Of a stretch of DNA of 64,000 nucleotides, positions 35,028 through 47,412 are shown one piece after another; the stretch's first letter is position 1; the number at the start of each line of letters is the position of its first letter. The stretch lies in contig JASBNA010000006.1 of NCBI GenBank assembly GCA_038087015.1, positions 186,001 through 250,000 of the forward strand, in the 5' to 3' direction. A program made the position numbers and the translations under genes. The DNA is from Cerrena zonata (Eukaryota > Basidiomycota > Agaricomycetes > Polyporales > Cerrenaceae). A model generated the notes under the pieces. It did no database searches. It saw only the letters and a list, made by a program, of their open reading frames with translations, and was not told where the DNA came from.

Positions 35028-36277
35028 ATGTCGTTTGTTTTCACCTTTGGATCTTTTGGTGACATTGTTACCCTCATCGATCTTACCACTCGGGTCATTG
35101 AACTTCTCACTAGTACATCTGGTGCATCGGATAGCTATCAAGCTTTAATTCTCGACGTTACCAGACTTCAACACTTTCTCCAGCAACTCAATGGCTTCTC
35201 CAGACAACGGAATGTAACGATCCTCAAGAGTCGTCTGTTATCCTCGGACGATATCTCCGCCGCTATCTGCGATTGTTCTCGAAGTTTGGAACACATCATT
35301 CGACGCGTGACTTATTACCAGTCCTACGTCCAAACGCGCTGTGGCACTTCGGGTCGTCAGTCATGGCACAGGACGTGGTTGACGTCAGGTTGGATGTTAT
35401 TAAAGACCCGAGAAATCGATCAGTTTAGGACCGAGATCTTGGGACACAATACCCTCCTTGCCAGGATTCTGTCTGCAATGAGCTGGTATGCTTGATGCTT
35501 TCTCGGTATCATCTGGATTCTAATGGTTTCCCTATGCCAGTGAATCATTACAGGCTGTTCAAAATATTGCGACTCAGACTAGCGATGACGTTTCCGATGT
35601 AGCGACTAGAACAGCCAGCATCGACTGTAACGTACGAATTGCACTTCAAATGCTCGACAGACTCGAGTACAATATCTCCACATCCGTTGTACGAGATTGG
35701 GCACCCGATGGCGCATCTCCCATTCGGGTTCACGACTATGTTGGCGAATTCTCTGTCTTGCCTAGACAGACGGTCATCACTCCGAACGTATGTCTAATTC
35801 ATCTAAATATATCGGTCCAACAAAAGTAATCTTTCTTCTTGTAAAGCACCTTCGTCAATTTATCATCAATCGCACAACAACCGGTCTTTTCGAGATTAGC
35901 TGCCAGAATAATTCCGCTGGTGAAATCTATCATGATTCCCATGAACGCTGTTGGCGACTCGACTGCGAAGTTTGTGGTCCTATTTCGGATAATTGGTCGA
36001 TGCTACAGAAGTATCTCTACCACCACTCGTCCACCCCTATCAGGATCACATGTTACCATTATCATCCGTCATATCGATGTCAACCCGGCGAGTATGTCAC
36101 AACTGACCGAATATATTATAAGAAAAAAACTAAGAAACTCCTCCTTATAGATGGGTTGTTCTATCCCAACTCCAGTATCTTGGTTGGAGAATAGGAAGCA
36201 CTAACAATATCAGGCTTCGTGGGGATACTTTTGGTTATTGTGGACCCGTAGCCGAAATCGGATTTGTTTGCGACTAA
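35028..36277 (+). CDS. Solo STAND/NLR-type N-terminal domain protein
   Basis: Four exons (35028-35485, 35541-35787, 35847-36091, 36151-36277) give 358 residues. The start MSFVFTFGSFGDIVTLIDLT followed by a helical block (LLTSTSGASDSYQALILDVT, LQHFLQQL) is the pattern of the fungal N-terminal domain of STAND proteins, which usually precedes a NACHT or NB-ARC ATPase in NLR-like signalling proteins. Here no P-loop or repeat region follows. The second half has MLDRLEYNISTSVVRDW and a region with several Cys, His and Trp (CWRLDCEVCGPISDNW) that I cannot assign. Phases fit at all three joins. Possible adaptor or regulator of NLR-type allorecognition, by domain only. Confidence 0.75.
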
Positions 36278-38019
36278 AGTCTTTCCCTTTCACATTCCAT
36301 TTGTGTTGGGCACTTTCTGGTGATGGGATTTCCTACTTGAAATATCTACCTTCTATGCTACTCGCTAATTTACTTACCTTTCGATACGGTATTGAGTTCT
36401 AAGTATTCTTCTTGTTGTCCACCGAGAAACGGATTCTGATGAAATGCATAGTTCACATTGGTAACACACATCTAAAGCTGGCCAATATGATCAAAGCCAT
36501 GAAATGTTTAATACACAATATGTCGCGTGTTTACACACCGAGCAACTCTATCAGGCTACCCCTTGGGCTGTGTTACAAGCACGTTTACACTCTGCCACTC
36601 GTAAACACTCCTCCGGCCATAGAACGAAACAGCAACGCGTGCTGACAACGAGTACCGTTATCTCGGACCAGATGTCGAAGCAGTTGCTTGGAGAACGAAG
36701 GACATGATCGTTGGTAACACATCTGATGCATACCAGACTATTACCAGTGCATATCACCCATTGGCCACTTCCACCCCTTCGGCCTTAAGTAAAGTATCAT
36801 TACAACTAGAATAAATGCCGCCGGGGACGTCGGCTAGATCCCTTGCTTGTGCCAAAGGGATAAGGCTGAAGATAATTTGAATGTTGTTACCTTGAAATGC
36901 GTGAGGATTGGAGTAGTGTTATCTCTTGAAAGTTTTCAATGCACCAATATTTATATTATCTTGTCCCCTACCCATTCCAGATATTAGCTACTGTTCCCCA
37001 ATATATTATGAGAGATACATATCCAGTCAATTTCAAGTTCAATCAGATCATTACCATGTTTACTTATGCTTCATATTTTTACAAATACCTCTTTTCCTGG
37101 GTACCTACAGTGTTGGTGATGCTCTTTGACGATGTTGTAATGCCAGTGCGAGTCAAAAAGAACCTAGGCTTGGTTCCAGCCTCTAGTATTTGGAAGACAG
37201 TCTCCAGAACCTCCCGCTATCATTTCTTCAAGTTCACACAAGTCGGTTCGCAGCTGGAGGGACCGTCGAAGAGGGGTAGAACATTTGCACTGTGTCCTGG
37301 TGTTCCATGGCATAGTCTCTGGTATCAAAGCTAGATTCATGGACACACTGTCGCTCCAAAATATTTTGCTAAGCTGTCCTTGAGTCCATTTATATATTAT
37401 ATATGTATTATCCAAGGTAGTACAAAACATACACTTTGCTCGAAGTGAGCACTGAGCAAGCGCCCCTGCGGCCCGCACGGGGCCCGGAGAGTTACGGAAG
37501 TCGGATTGAGCCGGGTTACATGCAATAAGCCCCAGCAGAGAGCCCTTGCAAGCAAGGGAACAGTAGCATCTAAACTTCACTAGAGACTGCGCATAAAGCG
37601 TTGATCGGAGAACGATCGAACCGAGATGACGGAGTCAATGGAAATGCACGCAGCACGCGGACACCCGGTGGGTTGCTACCTCGTCCTTCCGTTTGCGGGA
37701 GTAGTCGTTCGAAGGGATTACATCCGTGCTATCGCAAGCCCTTGATACTAGATCTCCCTAAATGGACGTTAGAGGTGAGTGCCCGTGCTATATCGTCGGC
37801 CTTAATATTAAGGAGACATTGCCTACTGCGCCTGCAAGCTAACTTTCACTTTCACCTCTTCGCCTGTGGCGATCTTATTCTCTTCCAAGCCTTTTACTTC
37901 ACCGCCCTTCCGAGGCATAGGATTCTCTTCTGCCTTATAGCAGGTCTTTCCTTTTATTTTGACTGGTTTTTACCGAAGAACTTCTTCACTCATTCATTAT
38001 CGTCATACCATCGGCTTCC
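36278..38019. other. Intergenic, 1.7 kb, with a GC-rich island
   Basis: No gene supported. A GC-rich patch at about 37440-37560 stands out from AT-rich surroundings; its minus-strand frame (LACKGSLLGLIACNPAQSD) is open but unassigned. The last 100 bp are pyrimidine-rich, as usual before fungal start codons. Confidence 0.45.
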
Positions 38020-40394
38020 ATGAGTAATATCTCTGTTACCGCTTCCCAAACAGCTGCCTCTGCCTCTGCCCCGGCTGCACAAGCTGCACCAGCCGCCGCT
38101 AGGTTTAATCAGGCAGGATTCGTCTACAGTGTGGATCTCGTTATCCTAGTGGTCCTTGCTGTATTCGTCTTGTTTGTTCTCCCTCAGGCATTTGCTCGTT
38201 ACGCTCACAGACCGGAATGGTTCCAAGGATTGCTCCTCCGTTCAAAGAAGATCGATGCCCACGCAAAGTCTAACAAGCAAACATCTATCTCAGCTCCCTC
38301 GAGAGCATACTTCGACCCCATTACTGGACGGTCATTCTATACTGACAAAGACTTCGAGAACACATCAGACGAAGGTCATTTTCCAGCAGCGACTTTACAA
38401 CGCAACAAGTCTTCCGGTAGTGCGCACGTTAACCTGCTACGAAACACCTCTACCTCCAGCGGGCGGGTCCGTAGGACTCAGGGAAAACTACCCTCGCATA
38501 TGCCAGGATGGTCTTCAATGCTTCCATGGGTATCCCAGTGTGCGCATACTACCATCTTGCCTGGAGTCACCGTAGGCAAAGCAGTACTCGCTCTTGCCTA
38601 CACTACCGGCATGATCTATGCTACACTGTACAAGTCCAACCTGTTCACCGAATCTATCCGCACAGGGTTCTTAGCTGCTAGCCAGATTCCTGTCGTTATT
38701 ATCCTAGGAACAAAGAATAATATCCCGGGATGGCTCCTCGGAATGAGCTACGAGCGTGTACGTCTCTTTGTTTCCGGTATAGACGACGCTCGGTGATCCT
38801 TATACTTATCATTTTTCCTGTTAGCTCAATTTCCTTCATCGTTATGCCGGTCGTCTGACCGTCCTCGCTGCGAATCTTCATGTGTTGGGTTACATATACG
38901 CCTGGGCTATTGCGGGCACCTTAACTCAACATCTCCAAGTACTACACTACCAGGCTGGACTTATTGCAGTTATGTCTTTTAACGTCCTCTTCCTTTTCTC
39001 CACTTCTCTCGTCAGAACCAAATTCTTCAACATCTTCATCATCACGCATATCCTCGCCGTCATAGCGCTCTTAGCCACTGTGAGTACCCTTTCCATACCA
39101 AGGTAACTTGCCAGCTGACGATGCTTCAAAAATAGATATGTCTGCATGCATCTGAAGCTGTTCCCTACGTTGTGATTGCGGCAAGCGCATACGGTCTTGA
39201 TCGGGTCTTGCGACTCGTAAAGACTCGTTATGCTCATGCATACCTTACGCCTCTCCCTTCACTTGGAATGACCAAGATCGAAATTCCAGCTCTCAATGCT
39301 GGTTGGCGCGCTGGTCAACATGTTCGTATCCGTGTTCTTTCTACTGGCATGGGTTGGTTTGGATGGTCCGAAGTCCATCCATTCACGATCGCCAGCGTTT
39401 GCAAGGTACGTTTTAATCAGATATTAAACTTCTTTTGAGGGCGTTAATGGCTGAAATAACTTCTTGTCATGTGTGTCTAGAACCCCAACGATGAGGGACT
39501 CGTGTTGATGTGCAAGAAGGCTGGTGGCTGGACTGACAAGCTCTTCAATCTTGCCAAGAAGATATCACATGGTGAAGCTGGTGGACATGTCTCTGCAGTC
39601 AATGTTCTCGTTGAGGGTCCCTACGGTAACTATCTTTCTATCACTACCCTTGGCTCTGTAATGATTGGATCCCTGATGCTGATATACTCCATTACCACAT
39701 CTAGGCGGGCCTGGACATACATTGTTTAGTAGTTTCTCGGGTGCGCTGTTTGTTGCTGGTGGTAGTGGAATCACCTTTGCCTTGGGTGCCGTTCAAGATT
39801 TGGTCAACAAAGACTTATCAGGTGAAACCCGACTGAAGGCTATCGAGCTTGTCTGGGTTATACAAGATCCCTGTATGTTGCATTTATTTCCTTCGTTATT
39901 CCGACGTCGGACTAAATAATACGTCCAGCAATGCTAATGCCACTCATCCCAATGTTTACTGAGATTCTCTCGCAACGCACCCATGCTACCGTCCGTATCT
40001 CGGTCCACTACACTAAAGCGGGAGACCCCCAAACCGTCATGAAAGCCTTCTCTCGGATCACCCTCCCCAGGGACCTTACTCTTCATGCTGGTCGACCAAA
40101 GCTCGCTCAGAGTCTAGCTGGTGTGGTCGATCAAGCCTGTTCGCTCTCTATGTTCATGAGTGAATACCGAAAGAGTGGATCTGGTTCCAGCGCTGGCGGT
40201 CCCTCTGGTGTGATTGTGGGTGTGTGTGGACCGACAGGACTGGCGGAAAGCGTGAAGAAGGTTGTAGGTGATCTCGACTCAAACAGGAGGAAGGAGGTTG
40301 GTGGTGTTGAGATACATTCAGAGTGAGTCTCCGTCGCGAGTTGTATTAGGAGTTTACTGATTGGACAATCCGATCTAGGTCATTCGGAGTGTAA
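38020..40394 (+). CDS. Ferric/cupric reductase, FRE family transmembrane flavocytochrome
   Basis: A multi-exon gene. After an N-terminal span (YSVDLVILVVLAVFVLFVLP) and a long soluble loop, the ferric reductase core carries two heme-coordinating His pairs, each spaced by 13 residues: in LHRYAGRLTVLAANLH, and across an intron in THILAVIALLAT/ICLHAS. The FAD-binding motif is HPFTIAS and the NADPH-binding site is FVAGGSGITFALG. A late C-terminal CGPTGL motif follows. The last intron ends at 40378, giving HSESFGV and TAA at 40392-40394. The family moves electrons from cytosolic NADPH across the plasma membrane to reduce Fe(III) or Cu(II) before uptake. Complete by all checks. Confidence 0.93.
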
Positions 40395-41148
40395 AATCGC
40401 AGCACACAAGCCGTACTGCTTTTTGCGCCACATTGACCCACCAATAGCTATGACAACGGAGGTAATGGCGAAACCAGTCTTTCGATGCTGCGCAGCCTAT
40501 CTCCCCCACCCCCCATTTTCTTCTCTTTCTTCTTTTAGCTGTGCTGGTCACAGCTGGTCGTTGGCTGTATTACATATCTGTTCCGAGTCCTTCACCCATA
40601 GACCCCCTCATCACCGTCGAGCTTACTCGAATCTGTGATTTGTCAATCGTTATCAAACCTATCTCCCTATCGACTATGCGTACCACATGTGATTTAGACA
40701 CGCGTAGTACGTACGTTACTCGTTATATAGACGAGCGTATCCTTACTACAACTCAGATATATTATAGACACCTAGGCTGTAGCTAGTGTATATATCATCC
40801 TGTGTATCAAATACATTATCACTGCTGTTTCCCTAATACATAGACAAACACGATAAGCATCTCGATTCGTGATTGTGCCCCAGTTTTTCATTAAATGCTC
40901 CGGGTCCGTTCCAATCCAAACGAGTTTGGCTCGAACTGCAACCTAGTCTTATACATACATTGTACTTGGTTGCCGTTTGCGACTCACCGTGCCAATCGAT
41001 CCCGATAGTACACATCAGTTCCGTTGAAGTGGTCGCGATTATGTTACGTTCTAGGATAACAGCTGAATTCAATGCAGTCCATTACATTTCGTCCTTACTA
41101 AATGCTGGACACAAAATTACCACATACTAAAGCGGCAAAGCTACTCTT
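40395..41148. other. Convergent intergenic region
   Basis: Between the 3' ends of the ferric reductase and the NmrA-like gene. No gene recognised. Confidence 0.45.
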
Positions 41149-42540
41149 CTACTGTTTGGCAATAGCCTCTACCTCAGGTTTGATGCTAGCTAGCATATCC
41201 TGGCTGGTGTATTTCGGCTTCCACCCAATAGATCGTCCACGGTTAGCCCGACAACGTGCATTGGTCCCATTGAAGTTTCCGAACATCTAAAAATGCAAGG
41301 CAAATCCAGCTATAGTTATCTAAATGGAGGTGGGGAAAAGGTCATACCAAAGAGCCATAGTACTTGATGAGTTCGTCGTCGGTGAAACTGGTGGGCTCCG
41401 GATCCTTACTCACGCCAAGAGCCACGAGAGCTTCGCCGATAGCACGAGAGATGCTGTACCAGGTGTGTTCGCCGTTTTCACCGTAGTAATAGCCCTCGCG
41501 ACCATGACCAACCTTGTCAGGGTTTGCGACAATCGCATCATACAATGCAATGTAAAGGTCGGCGACTAAGAAGTCCAATGAGTTTCGATCCGGTATCATC
41601 TTTAGAAGAAACTTACTGTCGTCATTAGAGACATCAGCCCAGAGAGCGACTCCCTTGCCGACCATGCCTGCTTGTTTTCTTCCCAGTGCGGCTTTGATAA
41701 GGTATGGAATTTGGATTGACTGCGGGTTCTGAATCCCAGCGTCGACGAGAGGGTTCTTAACGCGACCATAGATGGTACTGGGTAAGATAATATATGATTT
41801 AACATAGCCTGTGATAGGACTTCGAGTTAGGCTCCGAGTTATGAGACGAAGCAAGAAATAAAAAGTAGCGCACCAGCTTTGTCCGCAGCAATGACTTCGA
41901 GGCTGACATTTCTGTGGAATGCTGCGTCGGGAATGCTCTCGACTTGCTCAACGTTACTATCGTCCCAGATGACCTCTGTGGTCTTGTTACCGAGTGCATC
42001 ACCGTCAGCGAGTTCAGCCGTACCAGACTGTAAAGAATTCCTGTCAGTCGTATTTCATCGGCTTTGTATAACTGTACAAGACTTACCGTATGAATGTAAA
42101 TAGGCAAGTCGCCTACCGTGGCGTGTCTCTTCTGTGCGCCACGGAGGATCGCTCGAATGGCCTCGACGTTGTCTGAGTCGGCCTATTTGTAAAATTAGGG
42201 TGAATCTCGAAGGACGTTAGGGGGACAGTATGGTGTATACGAACGGTGTTGAAGGTGACATGCGCCTTTAAAGTCAGCTCCTCGACTAGAGCATGATCGT
42301 CGAGAGAGCCGATGGCGGTCTTGACACCGAACGACTCGAGTTTCTTAGCTTTCTCCTGAGAACGAACTAAGACGGTGATGTTGAAGGTCTTTGCACTAGG
42401 GTGCTGCAAGAGACGATAGAGGACACTGCCTCCAATGTAGCCTGCAAGGTGTTCGTCGTTAGTATAGAATATATAATGTTTAAAATGCATAAGTTACCTG
42501 TAGCACCAGTGAAAAAGATGGAAGTGCGGGAAAAAGACAT
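41149..42540 (-). CDS. NmrA-like NAD(P)-binding Rossmann protein
   Basis: A multi-exon gene starting at ATG 42540 (MSFSRTSIFFTGATG, then YIGGSVLYRLLQHPS after the first intron), so the dinucleotide-binding GATGYIGG motif spans a splice site. Further exons read FNITVLVRSQEKAKKLESFG, the ADSDNVEAIRAILRGAQKRH block, SGTAELADGDALGNK, VKSYIILPSTIYGRVKNP and GENGEHTWYSISRAIGE. The last exon ends IKPEVEAIAKQ at 41149-41151. YIILPSTIYG contains the usual region following an extended-SDR active site. The protein is probably a cytosolic oxidoreductase or redox sensor; substrate unknown. It is about 70-75% identical by eye to the visible part of the gene at 1-539. Confidence 0.85.
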
Positions 42541-43117
42541 AGTTCTTTGGGATGCGATGGAGATCGAGTTTCTGTGAAGTATGTAGGCAAGTTGTACTAG
42601 TTGATGCTGAAAGAGGTCTTGCAACTCCTTTCTTATACGCTTTCCTCCATTCCGACTCGGGCGAGCACAACTAGGGAGAACTCGATGTTCAATACGTCTT
42701 CCTAATCCACTTACTAGGGTTTCCTAGAATGGTCTCACTGAGATCCACATCAGATGCGTCATAATGACAAAGAAACTGTCGGTTGCTAATTACTTACAAA
42801 GCCACCCATATTCGGGTACCCCTTGCATGCTTGTACTGCTGATCGACGCTGTTATAAGTTCTAGTCTAAAGATAGAAATTATCTTCGCTAGCGTGTCGCA
42901 CTTTATTAGAGATCATCAAGGGGGGTGTTACCAATCACATTACAAAGGTCCTTGATACCAGCGTGAGACCGAATGATAGCCGTTACTTGCAAGTTGCAGA
43001 AGAATATATAGATATAATGTTTGAAATCCATTAGTACGTTATGTTCTACCTGGATTAATTTGATTTCAGAACTTTGAATACAGATAAACGAAGGGCTCAC
43101 AAACGACGACATCCCAT
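42541..43117. other. Intergenic, nothing recognised
   Basis: 5' flank of the NmrA-like gene and 3' flank of BTB copy E. Confidence 0.4.
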
Positions 43118-44229
43118 TTAGACCTTCATCAGGAAAAAAATATCTGCGAGCATAGAGAAAACCTTCTCTCGAGCACCGTTCGCGATCTTCTCATGCGCCG
43201 TTCGACACTCCCTACAGACGCATCTCTCCCAAGCACTAAAATCATAGCCCATAATGTCTGAACAGCAGGCTGAGTGGTGCGCGATGGTAGACATTGCGAG
43301 TCTAGAGCACTCGGACTTTCTGTGGCGCTCTTTGTTAGGACGATATGAGTGCAATGACTGCATGAGCAGCACATTCTTCTTCACCAACTCCTCTTTCCCG
43401 TTCAAGCATCGCACAATCTCATCTGAAGACAACTTTTCGACCGTGCCATCGTCGCGGTTCACGCCATGTAGGACTTGATCGACAGGAAGTTGACAGCAAA
43501 GGTAAAAGGCGAAGGGAAGAAGTGTAGGAAGGTTTTGAGATCGCGCTAGGTTGATTATCGTTATGGCCATCCCTCCACGTGGATAGTCTTTAATGTAAGT
43601 GTACGTAGTTGCCCGCATAAGTTTATATTCTGCAAAGGTATAGGGGCAGATGCAAATCAATCGATTTAGAGCTTCGTCGAGAATATGCTGAACTTGGTAT
43701 TGTTCGCCAAGCTTGACTAGGGCGGAGACCCACTCGATGGGCGCCGGTTTATGCGGCATTCTGAAATACGGGCTAGGAGGCAAAGGGCGTATTAGTCGAC
43801 GTCTAGCTTAATATATCCTATACGATGTCCGGTACATGAGGAAGATGATACGCACTCGTTTCCTGGATCATACAGCATGTTGAGAAAGATTGCCAATTCC
43901 TTTGGGTCATCCTTCACAGCCACAGTTGGACAATCGTCGAGAAGGAGTCCTTTACCCGAAGAGCGTTGTTTGGAAGCGGTCTCGATCATCCCCAAAAACA
44001 CACTTGAATGTTTGCCAAGGAATGATCGATGCACCTTGAAAGCGATCTTCTGGGCTACTAACATGATATTCCCATCTTCGTACCAGACGTTCGCAGAGCG
44101 GTAATATGTAACAGTAGCAGACTCTCTGTCAGTTGCGGAGGAACGTTGTTTGCTGCCGTTGCTAGCTGATGACGTGCGTGACTGTCTTTGAGCTTGTGGA
44201 GACGAGACGAAATCCGATCCGACACTCAT
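43118..44229 (-). CDS. BTB/POZ domain protein (copy E)
   Basis: Exons 44229-43856 and 43772-43118 give 342 residues. A Ser/Gln-rich start is followed by the BTB domain (VWYEDGNIMLVAQKIAFKVH, FLGKHSSVFLGMIE). The intron interrupts the codon after PGN, exactly as in other copies. The middle region (APIEWVSALVKLGEQYQV, PFAFYLCCQLPVDQV) and the tail with ECSRLAMS, HHSACCSD and CVCREC follow. Copy E is closest to copy G at 49163-50247 (shared FAEYKLMR, ANGAREK/EDAREK and MGYDF/MGYNF), so these two form a recent pair. Function unknown; BTB suggests dimerisation or Cul3 recruitment. Confidence 0.88.
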
Positions 44230-44398
44230 GTTATTTATGTTGTTCTGAAATTCAAATTGAGGTCATGTAAACTCCGCTTGCGTTTCATAAAGTAGATAGT
44301 AAATAATGCAGAGCTCACTATTTGCAGGAACATCTGCCTACTGTTGATGTTGACGCGGGGCTCCATGACTGGGTATTACTTAACCGTTAAATGCCGGT

Positions 44399-44456
44399 CT
44401 TTCTCAGAACACAGTCGAATAAAACAACTTTGTGCTGCAATCGACTGCGTACTGAG
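44399..44456 (-). promoter_or_regulatory. Upstream block shared with BTB copy G
   Basis: About 170 bp upstream of the copy E start, a ~58 bp stretch (begins tttctcagaacacagtcga, ends near cgactgcgtactgag) matches 50368-50434 upstream of copy G. It may be a conserved promoter element or simply duplication residue. Confidence 0.6.
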
Positions 44457-45394
44457 CAACACTGGGACTTAGTCACTTCATGAAGCCTGACATTACACAG
44501 GAAAATGGGGAGGAGGAGGAGGAGAGTCGAGACGGTCCCGAAGTCACGGGCCGTTGCGTGGTATCGTTGTAAGCGCCCGACTCTCACTGGCAGCTTGGCT
44601 TTGAACCAACTTTGAACTTGAACTTGAACGTTGAACAGGAAGTTCAACTTATGTTAAGTAATCTTTTTTCACTGCAGAATGAATGATGGTCTTCATACTG
44701 GGTAGAGGCTGTAGCCGAGCCTAATTTTCTTTCGTTGTAGAGTGTTCTGCCCAATGTTGGGCAGTACCCAGCCGTACAGTACTTATCAGAGAGGCTACTA
44801 CTAACGCCGATTGGAGCGTGTAAGTCTCCAATCATTCTATTCTTTTACTCGGTTATTAGACTGTATAACAATGAATATTTATGTATACGCAGACCCTCTA
44901 ATAACCGTTCACACAGAACGCAGTACTTCTCTCCGCATGTGCTGGAGTTTAACTATGCAAAGTGTGGATGCAAAAATCACGTCTTAGCCGCATATAGCAG
45001 AGTCCATTACTTGGCATAATCACTAACTGTAATGCGCATACACAGGCTTTACGGGATTTTTTTTTCATTGTCACCATGACTTGGATTGACTTTGTGCAGA
45101 AGCTGATAGTTCTTTATGTGCTGGAGATTTGACGGTTTACATGTTCCATAAGGTGAACTCGCTAACTTCTCGCTTGACTTTGAGTTTTACTTCTCTTTCG
45201 TTTCTTTTTAGGGACATAGTGCGGAATATACTTACCTACCTTTCCAAAGCTAGCGACCTCGAGAGCAGATTACGCGACGCGGTTACGTGTAGTGTAAGTA
45301 TAGTAGGTCCTAAGCGCGACCTGCGACGTTGTCTCCTCACCGTCTCGTTCATCATTTGCATTTTACTGAGCTGGCTTTCAGCCTATTTTTTTTA
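44457..45394. other. Intergenic, nothing recognised
   Basis: Between divergent BTB copies E and F. It contains runs of T and short frames only. Confidence 0.4.
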
Positions 45395-46406
45395 ATGACC
45401 GTTCCACCACTCAAGCACGCAAACCTCTCAGAAAGTCCTATCATCAGAGAAAACCAAGTAGGGAGCACTCCAGCTTGGGCTTTGGTTTGACGATGGAAAC
45501 GTTATCCTCATGGCTGAAAACATGCCACTCAAGGTCCACAGAAGCATACTTTGCAGGAAATCACAATATTTCAGAAACATGTTCTCCCTTCCAGCCACCC
45601 TGGACGAATCCGAATTGATGGATAGTATTCCGGTTGTTAAAATGTCGGACAACCGGGAAGACCTTTTCATAATTGTTCGTGCGCTTTATGATGCCAGATA
45701 TATGTACGTCAAAATACGGTCTACTTTTGGTGCAGCTCCAGTCTCATAAGACAAATCAGAGCTTTAGGCACTCAAGGAATGCTGGCTTTCCATGTGCTCG
45801 CTTCCTACCTCCGCCTGGGAGGCAGTGGGAGCTAAATACGGGCTCACAGACTTGCTAAGAATAGGTTCACTTCGACTCCAAGAAGTCCTTCCTTCTACAC
45901 TCCACCAACTCCAGAACTCCTACCAACTATCGAATGGCTTTCACGAACGTCGGATCATGCCCATGCTCGCCGGAACCCCACCTAAGATCGATATGAATAC
46001 CACCGACGCTATTACGGCGATTAACCTAGCACGGATATACAACATTCCTTGTATCCTTCCTGCAGCATTTTGTGTCTGCTCTCGGCTCCCACCTAAGACA
46101 CTTGTTGAGTGTGTTGCGGATGCCCACGGAAATCTATCGTTACTAAGCCCTGCAGATCTTGTCAGGTGCTTCAATGGTCAGCATGTGTTAGACCGAGAAT
46201 ATGCTCTTGCTATCCAGGATCTACGTCTTGTGATAGCAGGGTATTCTTGTGAAGATTCAGATGAATGCAGCGAGGCTCAAAGAACTCATCACGAGACTGC
46301 AATATGTCTTGCCATGGGGTGTTGCTTTGCGGGGGCGGAATCGTTAGATGCGGACCTCGACGGGGAATTGTGTGACACTCGCTCCGAAGCACGCAGAGAA
46401 AGTTGA
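45395..46406 (+). pseudogene. Degenerate BTB/POZ copy F
   Basis: The N-terminal frame from ATG 45395 runs to PAW and then meets a stop. The BTB part continues one base out of frame as LWFDDGNVILMAENMPLKVH and RKSQYFRNMFSLP. In the second exon FHVLASYLRLG corresponds to the family's MEWVSALLRLG block, but a 10-base insertion with a GGAG direct repeat near 45817-45833 shifts it relative to KYGLTDLLRIGSLRLQEV. The remaining frame (AINLARIYNIPCILPAAFCV, DLVRCFNGQHVLDREYALA) is open to 46406. A final family-like ending (YSLPDIFHL) lies beyond in another frame. Two or three shifts make a normal product unlikely, although an alternative splice form cannot be excluded. Confidence 0.65.
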
Positions 46407-47412
46407 AATAGGTTTGGGTCGAGGATATGATACTCTTTACCGGACATATTCCATCTCGGACATACTAACATGGTATTGTGGCACGGAAATATATTTGTCG
46501 TTAGTACGCATCGTACCTTCCTTACTACATCCTGTACTAATCTAACCGTTCGTCAAGCTGCTTGGGATTATCTACTCACAATCTTTGACCTTGATGATTA
46601 GGGCGTAGCATGCATCATAGGAGTATACAGAAGGAAACGATATCATGATATATGCATGGCTTTTGTGTAGTATATTCGTTAATAATGTTTGTCAGTGTTT
46701 CCGTATGGTTGAAATTGAATACTCACAGAATTCGCATCAGCACAATGCAAGTTGTGATTGAAAAGGGCCGGTGAAGTGAGTATGACGATGAGGTACGAAT
46801 TAATAAATAAATCGTTAAGGAGAGTGCTTATTATTTGTAGGTTGTCGTATAATATTTCCAATCAGTTTGAAGTCTCTTGGTACCGGCTAGAAACTATCCG
46901 TCAGTCGTCATTTAATGAAGCCTCATTGAGATAAGCTGGAGATATGACGTATATGTGAAACATTCAAACGTATTCCCGTTAAAATTATTCGTCCGCAAAG
47001 AAAATTCTTGAAGAATACGGCCCACGAAAGAAGAGAAAAAGACATTGACGACAACAATAGGCCAGTTCACATATCACGATTTGCTTGCCTTGCGTTATGC
47101 AGATCCATCCAGTGCATGGGCGACGTACCTGCTAGTGAAGCACCATCTGGAATAAACGGGGAACGAGAACCCAAAGATGGTACCGTTTCAAAACCAATTC
47201 GGGAAGACAAGATGCATTGCTCAAGGTAGTTGCCGAAGAAGATTCGAAATCTATTATACCCGAGACTGATGGATTCAACGTGGGAAGGCTAAAAAAACAA
47301 CAAGAGAGCTGCCCACGGTTCTGACGTTGAACTTGCACCCCCCTCTCTCCTTGCTGCTACAAGCGTATCCCGCTCACCTCCCCCAACCCGTTCAAACCGT
47401 TCATTAAGCATC
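46407..47412. other. Intergenic, nothing recognised
   Basis: About 1 kb of AT-rich sequence upstream of the cell-surface protein gene. No gene supported. Confidence 0.45.
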
